The notes beneath the pieces were generated by a model. It saw only the letters and a list, made by a program, of their open reading frames with translations, was not told where the DNA came from and made no database searches. DNA of 64,000 nucleotides. It comes from Tuctoria greenei. Taxonomy: Eukaryota > Streptophyta > Magnoliopsida > Poales > Poaceae. Positions 54,820-64,000 of the stretch are shown piece after piece. The DNA lies in contig JAYESD010000011.1 in assembly GCA_036927565.1 (NCBI GenBank), forward strand, positions 92,665,178-92,729,177. Direction: 5' to 3'. The position numbers and the translations under genes were made by a program. Numbering within the stretch: position 1 is the stretch's first letter; the number at the start of each line of letters is the position of its first letter.

Positions 54820-55310
54820 GAGAGAAGTCCAAGTATGCGGTGCGCCTGGACTTCCAGGCGACAACCAACATGGCAGAATATGAAGCCCTAATCTTTGGAC
54901 TCACAGCTATGCAGGGTCTTGGTGTCCAGCAGATGCTGTTCAAGGGAGACTCCCAACTGATCATCAAGCAGGTCCGGGGAGAGTGTTGCTACAACGACCC
55001 CCAGCTTGCGGTGTACCTACTACACGTCAAGAAGTTGGAGGCTACTTTTGAGGCCTTGGACCTCTGCCATGTACCGCGCGCCTACGACTCCATTGATGAC
55101 ACCCTATCAACCATGGCGTCCACTGGAGCCTCGGTTCCTGAAGGGCTCTTTGGCGGGAGGTTGGTGTGGCCGACTGCTAGGCATGCAGGGCCTAACGAAG
55201 AAGGCGATCATGGCAGCCGTACAACCGTGGGGCCCACCGAGGTTCTTGTGCGTCGCTGGGGACCCCAGATCACCCGGCGCCCAAGATCTAGAAGCTCAAG
55301 AGAGTCCTGA
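54820..55310 (+). pseudogene. Archaeal-type RNase H (aRNH) of Tat element
   Basis: TTNMAEYEALIFGLTAMQGL, LFKGDSQLIIKQVRGE and HVPRAYDSIDDTLSTMAS carry the NxAEYxAL, GDSQL and N/D-S-xAD-type motifs of the extra RNase H used by Tat elements. The frame is open to 55310, then lost before integrase. Confidence 0.85.
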
Positions 55311-55329
55311 TGTGTGGATCACGGAGATA

Positions 55330-56548
55330 TGAGACTATCTGAAGGACAACATCCTCCTGGAGGGTCCAATATCCGCTGAGAGGATCGTGAGAATGGCGAA
55401 ATGCTACATGCTGGTAGAAGGTGACCTCGGCCGGCGTGGCGCAAATATCATACTGCTATGGTGCATAACTTGGGAGGAAGACTGCAACTTGCTTGCAAAG
55501 ATCCACGAAGGAAAGTGTGATAATCACGTTGCTTCCCGCACGCTGGTTGGCAAAGCCTTCCGGCATGGCTTCTACTGGCCAACATCACTACAAGATGTCG
55601 TCAAGCTGGTCATGACATGCAAGGCATGCAAGTTTCACGTCAAGCAAATTCACACTCCGGCGCAGACACTGCAGATGATCCCGAACTCCGGGCCTTTTGC
55701 GGTCCAGGGGCTGGATATCCTGGGACCCTTTCCCAGGGCAGCCGGAGGTTACAGGTTCCTCTACGTCGTTGTAAACAAGTGCACCATGTGGTCGGAGGCA
55801 GCCCCAGTGATCGACATCAACAAGGAGTCCGTAGTCAAGTTCATCAAGTCGATTGTCTGTAGATTTGGGGTCCCGATCAGGATCATCACCGACAATGGGA
55901 CCCAGTTTACCAGTGCAGCTTTCCAGGACTACTGCAAAGACCTTGGCATCCAAGTTTGTTATGCATTCGTGGCTCATCCAAAAAGCAACGATGAAGTTGA
56001 AAGGGCCAACTCCGAGATCCTCAGGGGCCTCAAGACACAAACATATAACAGCTTGGATAAGCATGGTGCCAAGTGGGTTGACGAACTCCCCTGTGCACTA
56101 TGGACAATCCGCACATCACCGAGCTGCACCAGTGGAAAAACACCTTTCTTCCTGGTGTATGGGGCCGAGGCCGTCCTCCCCCCAGATATCGCAGTGGGCT
56201 CGTTCCGAGTCCGAGCATTCGATGGAGCCTCACAGGACCAGCTCCGACGAGAACATGTCGACCTCCTAGACAAAGCAAGGTGGCACGCCACCATCTGAAA
56301 TGCATGTTACTGACAGGCGCTTAGGCGCTACTAGGAGCGGTTTGTGCAGGGTAGAGAGCTCCAGACGGGTGACCTGGTGCTGCGGCGTATACTTTCTTAA
56401 GAAGGGTCACACAAACTCTCCCCCAGTTGGGAGGGCCCGTTTCGAGTGACACAAGTATCCCGCCCCGGGTATGTTCTCCTGGCCACAGAAGGAGAGCCCC
56501 TCCCAACCCTTGGAACATAGAGCACGTCCGTAAGTTCTATCCCTAAGC
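55330..56548 (+). pseudogene. Integrase of Tat element
   Basis: The frame (from about 55387) has the zinc-binding HEGKCDNH..CKACK part, QGLDILGPFPRAAGGYRFLY (first Asp), IRIITDNGTQFTSAAFQDYC (second Asp), HPKSNDEVERANSEILRGLK (Glu) and TPFFLVYGAEAVLPPDI. A stop at 56296-56298 and frameshifts affect the C-terminal module (GDLVLRR, WEGPF, PGYVLLATE, LGT.STSVSSIP frames). All three catalytic acids appear intact. Confidence 0.88.
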
Positions 56549-57319
56549 ATAAAAAGTAGGAAAAGGTAAGGTGTCATGGTGCCAAGGAACGACATGTAGG
56601 ACAACCAAGCTCTGGGGGGGGGGGGGGGGGACAGGTCCACAGTGTTCAACCGTTTAGCTTGGTCCCATACCCAAAGCATGAACACCCTGCCTCCCTTGCC
56701 AACCGGAGTGGGTCGTTGCCTTATTGTCAAGCCAGTCCCCTTCTATGAATGCCAATTTGAAAAAATCATTGTCTTACCATGTGCTTTCTCTAATGTTCAC
56801 TTAATTACCTGCTAATTCTGTGATCAATCAGACTAGTCTTATTCTTTTGTATATTATCTTCATATACCTGGTGAAATTTTTTCTATATCACCCCTAGAGG
56901 GTTATGCAACCTTGCTAAAGGTGGACTTGTTTGAGGTACCTGCAAGGTGTTCTGGGAAATCGTGGCTGCCCTCTTACTTGGGGTCCTGTGGTGCCAACTG
57001 GTCCCCCACGAAAGGCCTACGCCGAGCTAGAGGTCTAGAGCGCGCAACCTGCTTAGCATGGTCCTGTACCCTAAGCATGCGCGCTTTGCCTCCCAGTGCT
57101 ACGGCTAAGTACTGAGGGCCAGGACACTCACACCCTGAGTAAGGTGGGAGTTGGGTCCCGAGAGCTAACGCACTATATTACCAAAACCCCGCGTACCAAC
57201 CCAAGACTGTAAGACATGGCAAAACTAAAAAGATAGGAAAAGATCACCAAAAAGCAAAAAAAATGCACCCTTGTTATGTGTGTAGGACATACAGAGTAGG
57301 TTACTATCATGAGCAATGT
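56549..57319 (+). other. Post-pol region of H, non-coding
   Basis: Contains a run of 17 G (56614-56630), two blocks that resemble each other (GGTCCCATACCCAAAGCATG at about 56661 and GGTCCTGTACCCTAAGCATG at about 57060) and no protein domain. Confidence 0.6.
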
Positions 57320-58350
57320 TGGAGCATCCAGCTCCGGCACCTCCCAGGGGGCCTGCCGTCGACGACTGACAATGGTGGGCGACGCCGGAGCATCCAGCTA
57401 TAGAATCACCCAAGGGGATTGCCATCGAAGAATCTTCGACGATGGTGGACGATAGCTCTGGCATCACCCAGGGGGCCTGGCGTCAACGTCCCAACATGTT
57501 GACGACAACAACAAGCGCTGATAAGTGAGTACACTCTCATGCCCCACTCTTGTTGCTAAGAAGGTTCCCTTGTGGTATCTAGTAAATCAGGGGCCTGCCG
57601 TCGACAACTTTACAACGATGAAGGATGACCTCGGAGCAGCCATCTCTGGCACCTCCCAAGGGGCCTGCCATCCACAAATCTATGATGATGGTGGACAACA
57701 CCAGAGCATCCAGCTCCGACATCACCTAAGGGGCCCACCGTTGACGCATCTACGACGATAGTGGGTGATGCCGCAGCATCTAGATCCGACACCACCCAGT
57801 GGACCTGCCATCGATGACTCTATGACGATGGTGGGCGACGTCGGAGCATCCAGCTCCAGCACCTCCCAGGGGGCCTACCGTCGACGTCTTTACGACAATG
57901 AAGGGCGACACTAGAGCAGCCAGCTCTAGCATCTCCCAGGGGGCCTGCCGTTGGCAAATCTAGTTGATGGTGGATGAAGATGGAGCATCCAGTTCGGGCA
58001 TCACCCAAGGGGCCAGCCGTCAACATCACACCATGTTGACGACAACAACAAGTGCTGATAAGTGAGTACACTCTCCTGATCTGCTCTTTTTGCTAACAAG
58101 GTTCTATTGTGGTATCCTGTACACCAGGGGCTTGCTATCAATGCATTTACAAAGTTGGAGGGCCACACCGGAGCATCCAGCCCCGTCACCTCCCAAGGGG
58201 ACTACCGTCGATGACTTTACTACGATGAAGGGTGACACCGGAGAAACCAGCTCTAGCACCTCCTAGGGGGCCTGCCATCGATGCATATACGATGATGGTG
58301 GGCGACGCTAGTGCATTCAGCTCTGGCATCACCCAAGGGGCCTGTCGTCG
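57320..58350. repeat. Minisatellite of about 65-bp units with a 538-bp higher-order repeat
   Basis: Units share GGAGCATCCAGCTC.GGCA(C/T)C(T/A)CCCA.GGGGCCTGCCGTCGA and GATGGTGGGCGACG. A longer segment beginning ATGTTGACGACAACAACAAG recurs at 57495 and 58033. Open frames here are by-products of the repeats. Confidence 0.85.
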
Positions 58351-58715
58351 ACGTCATCACTCAGACAAAGCTCGGCGCTCCCGGAAGGGCCACACCGGGG
58401 ACAACCACTCATGCTCCCCCACTTCGTTGGGGGACCAGTCAAAGACATCCTACACTCAAGTGGTAGGGGTACCTGACATCCTGGCCACACCTGCCATGGG
58501 GCCTCTAAGGGGGTTCCATAGGTAGGACGTCCACTAACGACAAATCGGCCGTGTCAACTATGCAAGCGTGGGTTCCTCAAAAGCTAACAATATCATAAAA
58601 GCTCTTCAAGACTTTACACAGAGAAGGAATTAGGGCAACAATTGAGAAGCACAAGACAAGCCAACATCAAAACAACATGGATTCAAATTTGTTAACAGTT
58701 ATTTGAACAAAGGGG
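58351..58715 (+). other. Region between minisatellite and antisense ORF
   Basis: CCTCTAAGGGGGTTCCATAGG (about 58502) is a purine-rich run; no domain or structured repeat otherwise. Confidence 0.4.
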
Positions 58716-61587
58716 TCATCCCCAGTTACAAAAGCACTCCGCCTGGGTGCCACCGATCTCAATCCCACTGGAACAAAGAGGCCACCTGCTTGGTAAGGTC
58801 TTGGACTTCGGCTCTCGCTTCTTCCTCTCGCTCATCAAGGGGCCTTTCTCCACCAGCTCTAGCGAGATCATCGGGTACCAGCTCCGGAAGCAAACCAAGA
58901 CATGGGAGGCCACCAGTTCAGCAAACTCCCTTCCTTCAACCTCTAGCCGCCTTGCAAGGACGGTGTTCACTGACCCCAATGTCGAGCAGAGGGAGTCCAA
59001 AGCTAGGAGCAGCTCGGCCACCCCATGAGACAGCTCCTTGTGTGACACGGGACCAAGGCCTAGCGGCTTCAACACCGCCCCAGTACAGTCCAGGAATTAC
59101 CAGATCCCTATGGTCTCGGTCGCGCGGGAGGCCTAAAGTCTCCCGCCTCTCTCCACACAACTTCCTCCCGGTTGGCGAGCTCCCAAGCACGACGCTCGAG
59201 ATCTTCCTCCCGGCGCTTGATGACGAGCTGCGAGTCCTTCATAGCCCGACGCTTCTCCTCCAGGCTTCGGGAGACCTCCTCCTCCTTCACCGCCAAGTCC
59301 CGTTCTGCATCAGCAACGGCAACTTCACAGTGGACCAACTTTAGCCGCTAATCCTCGTACAGTTTCAGACGAGCATTGGCGATGGCATGGGCCTCCAAGG
59401 CCTTCACCTCGAGCTGCTTGCTCTTGGCGTCGACCAGCTTCACCAAGTGTCGCTCCTCCGCAAGCTGATCCCACTCTCAGGCGAAAGAAGCCTGCACCTG
59501 GCGCAAGACGGACTGGGCCGCGGCAGCAACATCAGCAAGAGGGATCGGCTGGACCGTTGCCACGGACGGCTTCCTCTCCGCCCATTCTGCCTTCACAGCA
59601 GACACCAGCGCCTGTGGACCGGATGGCCCCCCAGCTGGAGCTCCAGGAACCACTGTGTCGTTGCCCGGTGCCAAAGTCCCTTCCTTCGCTGCAAGGGCAT
59701 CGCCAACCACCAGTGGCGAGTCACCATCTTGTGCGCCAATAACATCAGGTGTTGGCGCCGCATCAACGGTGGGTGGGTCAGCTGCGCCAAGGGAAGCCGC
59801 CACAACCGGGGTAGTCGCCTCCTCGCCTGGCACCTCATCGCCTCGCACCTCTTCGCCCGACACCACCTTTGCCCCACCTGCCTCAACGGATGAGGGTGCA
59901 GAGACATCAACATCACCAAAGGCCGACGCACCTTCAAACGTAGGATGCAGCGCGACAAACCCTGTTCCAGCTCTGGGAGAGGTAAGGCTACCAAGCCCAT
60001 CCCTAGAAGCACTAAGGGCACCAAGTCGGCTAATGACGCCCTGAAAAGCCAAGATAAAATCTTGTCAAGCAAAGAAGAAAATAAGAGAAATAGCAGAGGA
60101 AGAAGTTGCATCTTACCGGCGGGTCGGACCGCCTTAGTGACCCAAGCCTCCCACCCCACGCAGTAGACCGAGGTCGCCAGGACCTGACATCAAGGCTGGT
60201 GCCACCGTCTCTGGCACCCGCTCTGGGTCGACCCGCGTCGGCGCGGTCACCTGCGCAGACCCCTCTGCGCTTTCTCCGGAACAAGAGCCACCGCAGGAAT
60301 CGGAGACCAAGTCGATGACAGAAGCTTCAACCCCTCTAGCTCCCTCACGATTGGAGATGGGAGTACCGTCCCCTCGAGTTAGTTTCCATTTCTTTGGCAC
60401 AGAAGTGGCGGAGCCTGCGGCCAGCATACGGGAATGCTTTCTTGGCTCTAGAGCTCGTGCCGACTGGCTAACCACCGCCCCCTCGGAGGTTGTTGAGGGC
60501 CCTGCCTCCGCCCTTGCTCAAGGACGAGAGGAAGACCCTGACCTTGGCTGCATCATAGCATGGTACCGCTTTAAGACTGTCGAGGCCCCAACTGTATCTT
60601 AAGGATGCAGACGAACGAGGCCGAACACGTTGACCTTCGGCATCAAGCTCTGCAGTTCGTCCCTCAAGTCGGTGGTCATGTGGAGCGGTTGGTAGTCCTT
60701 CAGAATGGAAACATGTTTGTCGTCAACAGTGTCGGAGGTCAGTGCCTTCAACATCTCCTCTAGCATCTCGGGAGTTGGGCTGTCCAGATCGAGCCGACAT
60801 TGGTCATACTCACCGATGTAGATCCAGGCCATGTGCAGATGCTGCTGGAGGTGGGTGGTACGATGGAGCTAGAAGTCTGCCAACACCATCATGGAGGTCA
60901 AGCCCTTGTCAGCCAAGAACCGGATCCTCCTCAGAACGGGCTTATACTCCTTTGTCAACCCATGGAATGCTTCCTAGGTGTTAGGGTCGGAGGTTGGACC
61001 TTCAAATGACATCTTCAGTGAAGCATGGGCCTCGATCCGCACGATCGCCCAGTCTTCCCTCCAATTGCTCCATTTGCCCGACTTGAACGAGGCAATGTAG
61101 CCCTGGGAGGTCTTGTCCCGATGACGGAAGTAGTAGGCACCCACTTGGGACATCGCACTCTTTCCAGTGGTCTTCATCACGAAGAAGAACCTGAACAGCT
61201 CTACCGTTGGCGGGCAGCCCTTGAATGCCTCGCACAGATGGACGAACACGGCGACCAAGGCGATGGAGTTCAGCGACAGGTGGTGAAGTTGCAGCCCGTA
61301 TTCCCCCAACACTGCAAGAAAGAACCTTGACAGTGGGAGTGCAAGCCCAACAGTGGTGTAGGCAACAAAGAGAACAATCTCATCTTTCGAAGATCTTGAA
61401 GCTCAGGATATCCGCAGCGGACCATCCACTTGCACTCTACCACTGCCCAACTGAGAAGTCGCCTCATCGGCACCAGATCCACGGCTGATTGGAACCGAGA
61501 AGGTGGTAGTGGGGAAGCCATTGTAGCAAGCGAAGGTGAGAGCTTTGGCTGAGGGGTGAAGGCTCGAGCGCTCAAGGAAGAAGGCAA
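58716..61587 (-). pseudogene. Antisense extra ORF (aORF) of Tat element H
   Basis: On the minus strand, starting at about 61587, the broken frame reads LAVFVHLCEAFKGCPPTVEL, FRFFFVMKTTGKSAMSQVGA, YIASFKSGKWSNWREDW, then a Ser/Ala-rich middle (60475-60134), a Val/Ala/Pro-rich part (60040-59477) and a coiled coil (ALEAHAIANARLKLYED, RDLAVKEEEVSRSLEEKRRA, about 59400-59108). The N-terminal block matches the plant 'putative gypsy type transposon' domain often annotated as Transposase_28. Such antisense ORFs in the 3' region are known for Tat/Grande-type elements; their role is unknown. Several stops and frameshifts are present. Confidence 0.75.
60041..60114 (-). other. Probable 74-bp intron in the antisense ORF
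   Basis: Minus strand begins GTAAGATGC (60114 leftwards) and ends TTGGCTTTTCAG (60041). Removing it links RLGSLRRSDPP in frame to GVISRLGALSAS. Confidence 0.6.
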
Positions 61588-62063
61588 AAACTTAGGCTGT
61601 GGGGTGTGGGTAAGGAAGGAACCGTCCCCCTAACAAAGGTTTCCTTTTTATCACCCCGCGATGCTTGAGTACTTCGTGCGTATCACAAAGGTTCGATCTG
61701 CACCACTCAACGCACAGCGCCCATGACAACGGGCCCTATGCCCCTTGTTAGAAGCACTGGCTCAAGCGGTCAGCCACCTGAGAAAATAGCCAAAGCGGTT
61801 CCCATAAAGGCGGAGCTAACGAAAGTGTTATAACCGCATTGGGAACCGTCATGGTTAAAGGCACACAAAAGACAGAGATACTACAGCAAGCAAAGATCCC
61901 ATCACCATAGTTCAATAACAAGATGAGGACACGTGGTGACATTGGCAGAAGTGCCCAGCGCTTCGGTTGTCCAAGACATAATTCAAAGCACAATGCGGGA
62001 AAACATGGAAAGGGCTCCACGTTTGGGCTCGTCACCTCGCCCCAATGTGGACCCAGGGGCCAC
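61588..62063 (+). other. Region between antisense ORF start and 3' LTR of H
   Basis: Could contain the minus-strand promoter of the aORF; no clear TATA box is seen. It ends ACCCAGGGGCCAC, the purine-rich run before the LTR start. Confidence 0.45.
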
Positions 62064-62383
62064 TGTCGGTACGCGGCATACGGGGTACCCTCACACACAA
62101 GATGAAGACACCAAGGCACGTCCGGAGGTGCCACGTGTCCCGAAGGTGCCAAAACCTCCGCAATTCCTCAAGATCGAGCTTTGGCACTGCCGTGTGAGCC
62201 TTGAAGATGGGAGTCGGCTTCTCCGGTGAGACGGGCTCTCGAGACGCCACGTGTTAGGATAGGACGTCACCAAAACTTGGGGGGGAGCTCCGGTGCAGCC
62301 ATGAGGCTCGGAGCACCAGGCCAGGCACCCCCCGCAGGGAAAGGCCTGGAGCTGCCACGTTCCCCGGAGAACCCCGAAGCTGC
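62064..62383 (+). repeat. 3' LTR of H, first 320 bp
   Basis: Begins TGTCGGTACGCGGCATACGG after a purine-rich run, as in Tat-lineage LTRs. It is interrupted at 62384 by a Sirevirus-like LTR tip. Confidence 0.65.
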
Positions 62384-62517
62384 TGAAAGTGCATCTAAGC
62401 ATCCCTTGTGGGTTTTAGTTGATTTATGACAAAAAAATGAGATCCTAACCAAATTGTTTAGATGAGCACAGGTTTTAATGAAAATATGAAGAAAGCGCAA
62501 AAAGAAAAGAGAATGAG
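62384..62517 (+). repeat. Sirevirus-like LTR tip (134 bp)
   Basis: TGAAAGTGCATCTAAGCATCCCTTGTGGG matches the first bases of element E's LTR (23902, 34179) with changes, and is cut at 62518 by element I. The flanking GCTGC (62379-62383) would be the left half of its target duplication. Confidence 0.8.
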
Positions 62518-64000
62518 TGTAACACCCTCATTTTCATGCATCATGACCTACATACATTCATATACATGTTTAACATTAATCCACGTAAAGAGGAATGAGT
62601 TTAAAATTGATTTGGAACAAAACCGCACTTAAGATTCTGGAAAGTGCAGACTAATCCGATTTTGGTGAGGATTTGTCCGATTTCTCTCTAACCTCAATCA
62701 GACTTGTCCATTTTTGCTGCGGACTAGTCTGATTTTGCCTCTGGACACTTTCAGACTTGTACGGTCTTATGCGGACTAGTCCGGTGTTCCAAGAATCCTC
62801 AAAAATTTGCTAAGTCCATGTACTTGTCCAGACTAGTCTCATGTTCCGACGGATTTGTCTGTTTTCCTCTCTGACTAAAGTCAGACTTGTCCAATTTCTG
62901 GCCAGACTTGTCCGATTTATTTTCGACTAACTTCGGACTAGTCCGGTCCTTTTCTGACTTGTCCAGTATTTTGCGACTCCGAGTTGATCTTTTGTTTTAC
63001 AACTTGTTTCTTGGGTTTTACGTTAAGTGGGCCTAGGGACGTCATGCCTAACTCTTTTAAGCCCATGTGGGACTCTAAACCGGCATCTACTCCTCTCAAA
63101 CTCAAAATCCATCTAACCCTGGCCTCCACCTCTATATAAACATCCCCACCCCTTGGCTTGGCCTCTATTTGCCACTTTTTCACCCCACCCAAACCCTAGT
63201 TTGTGGAGAGCCATCATCAAGGAGGGAGGAGGAGATCCCAAGCAAGAAGAAGAAGAGGAGAAAACAAAAGAGGATCAAGATCTCCACCAAGCTTTTGTTC
63301 TTCATCACCAATTCACCTCCAAGTTCATCATCAACACTAGATCATCAAGATCCAAGTGCTGTCTCCAAGATCCTTGATTCATTGGAGTTCTAAACACCTG
63401 GTATACCTTCTACTCTCTTTTCCTTACGGGAATTCAACTCCAAGTATCGATATTCACGTCGATCTAGAAAACCCTAATCTGCTGATCTCGCGAAGTGCTG
63501 ACTAGTCCGACCTCCTACAGACTTCTCTGATTTTCCTGGTTAAATTGTGTTGAATTAATTCTAAAATTAGATCTAATCACATCCAATCCTGTATAAACTT
63601 GTTAAAACCTATTAGAACTAGTTAGTGATCATTTAAAAGTGATCTATTAACAAGTCCTACCTTGCATTTGCATTAATAATGCATATCATGTCATATTGTG
63701 TAATATTTGTACACTCTTTGATTGTGTTTCTTGTCTTGTATGTTTATTGTGCGGATTAGACAGATTTGCGCTAGAGAGTGCCGCGGAGGATCTCCAGCAC
63801 CAAGAGTTTCAAGGCTTCGATCCTAATCAACCCCAAGAGCAAGGAAAGTGTCCTTGAAGCATATTGATCCTGTTTTGAAATAATTTTTTGTTTGCAAAAC
63901 TGCATGCTTGTGTCAATTTGATGGGAATCCTATGATAGGAAGTTTACTAGCTTTGTTTAACCACCCTTGTCACCTGGAATATATGGTAGAGAGTCGGGAT
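62518..64000 (+). repeat. Element I: Tekay-like LTR, first 1483 bp, runs out of the window
   Basis: Begins TGTAACACCCTCATTTTCATG; palindrome cluster at 62645-62965, TATA box at 63133-63140, GCGGATTAGACAGATTTGCGC at about 63751. It could be a 5' LTR or a solo LTR. ATGAG (62513-62517) precedes it. Confidence 0.88.

Larger units (their letters stand above)
53790..62383 (+). mobile_element. Element H: Tat-like Ty3/gypsy retrotransposon, 3' part
   Basis: Starts abruptly inside the RT/RNase H region and runs through archaeal-type RNase H, integrase, a long post-pol region with minisatellite and an antisense ORF, and the beginning of a 3' LTR. This order, and the second RNase H in particular, is typical of the Tat lineage. 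Gag, protease and RT core are missing. Confidence 0.85.

Noticed and set aside
57225..58525. Open frames in the minisatellite as genes
   Set aside because: All follow the 65-bp repeat on both strands and carry no domain or start context.

Overview
The window is a plant nuclear DNA segment made almost entirely of nested and broken transposable elements; I see no intact host gene. The element families present (Ty1/copia with Sirevirus features, Athila-like, Tekay-like and Tat-like Ty3/gypsy, a plant L1-type LINE, a CACTA DNA transposon) mean a flowering plant, and by inference a monocot, probably a grass. Most coding frames carry stops or frameshifts, as expected for heterochromatin or intergenic repeat space.

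Layout. 1-15887 (minus strand): three related Athila-like elements (A, B, C) with tRNA-Asp-type primer binding sites and ~1.6 kb LTRs, nested in one another. A and B share a 4.46 kb internal block at about 99.6% identity although their LTRs are clearly diverged. 15888-17604 and 23370-23722: a minus-strand LINE split by a complete CACTA transposon (17605-23369; TIR CACTACATAAGAAA, TSD CAA). The CACTA has no recognisable transposase. It carries a five-exon SUMO-conjugating-enzyme (SCE1/UBC9)-like gene whose catalytic cysteine position reads arginine, two exons of an Argonaute PIWI domain, and a tandem pair of small unknown antisense genes.

23723-38590: a copia element (D) whose 5' LTR is split by a complete Sirevirus-like copia element E (23902-35735; TSD AACAG; LTRs of 1561 and 1557 bp). 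E is packed with the palindrome CGGACTAGTCCG / CGGACAAGTCCG and has an extra ORF after pol. 38591-53789: two Tekay-like chromovirus copies (F, G) with ~2.84 kb LTRs that carry the same palindrome. F is fused to G's truncated 5' LTR inside RT; G has gag, pol and a C-terminal chromodomain, with catalytic residues lost. 53790-62383: 3' part of a Tat-like gypsy element (H) with RNase H, archaeal-type RNase H, integrase, a minisatellite, an antisense extra ORF with a probable intron, and the start of its 3' LTR. 62384-62517 is the tip of another Sirevirus-like LTR, and 62518-64000 another Tekay-like LTR (I).

Relative order of events read from nesting: the LINE is oldest; CACTA, copia D and element C landed in it or beside it; B landed in C and A in B; E landed in D; F landed in D. 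The right part of D and the left part of H are missing, so a deletion or recombination through the F/G array joined two unrelated neighbourhoods. The most unusual content is the multi-gene cargo of the CACTA element and a palindromic motif shared by LTRs of two unrelated retrotransposon superfamilies.
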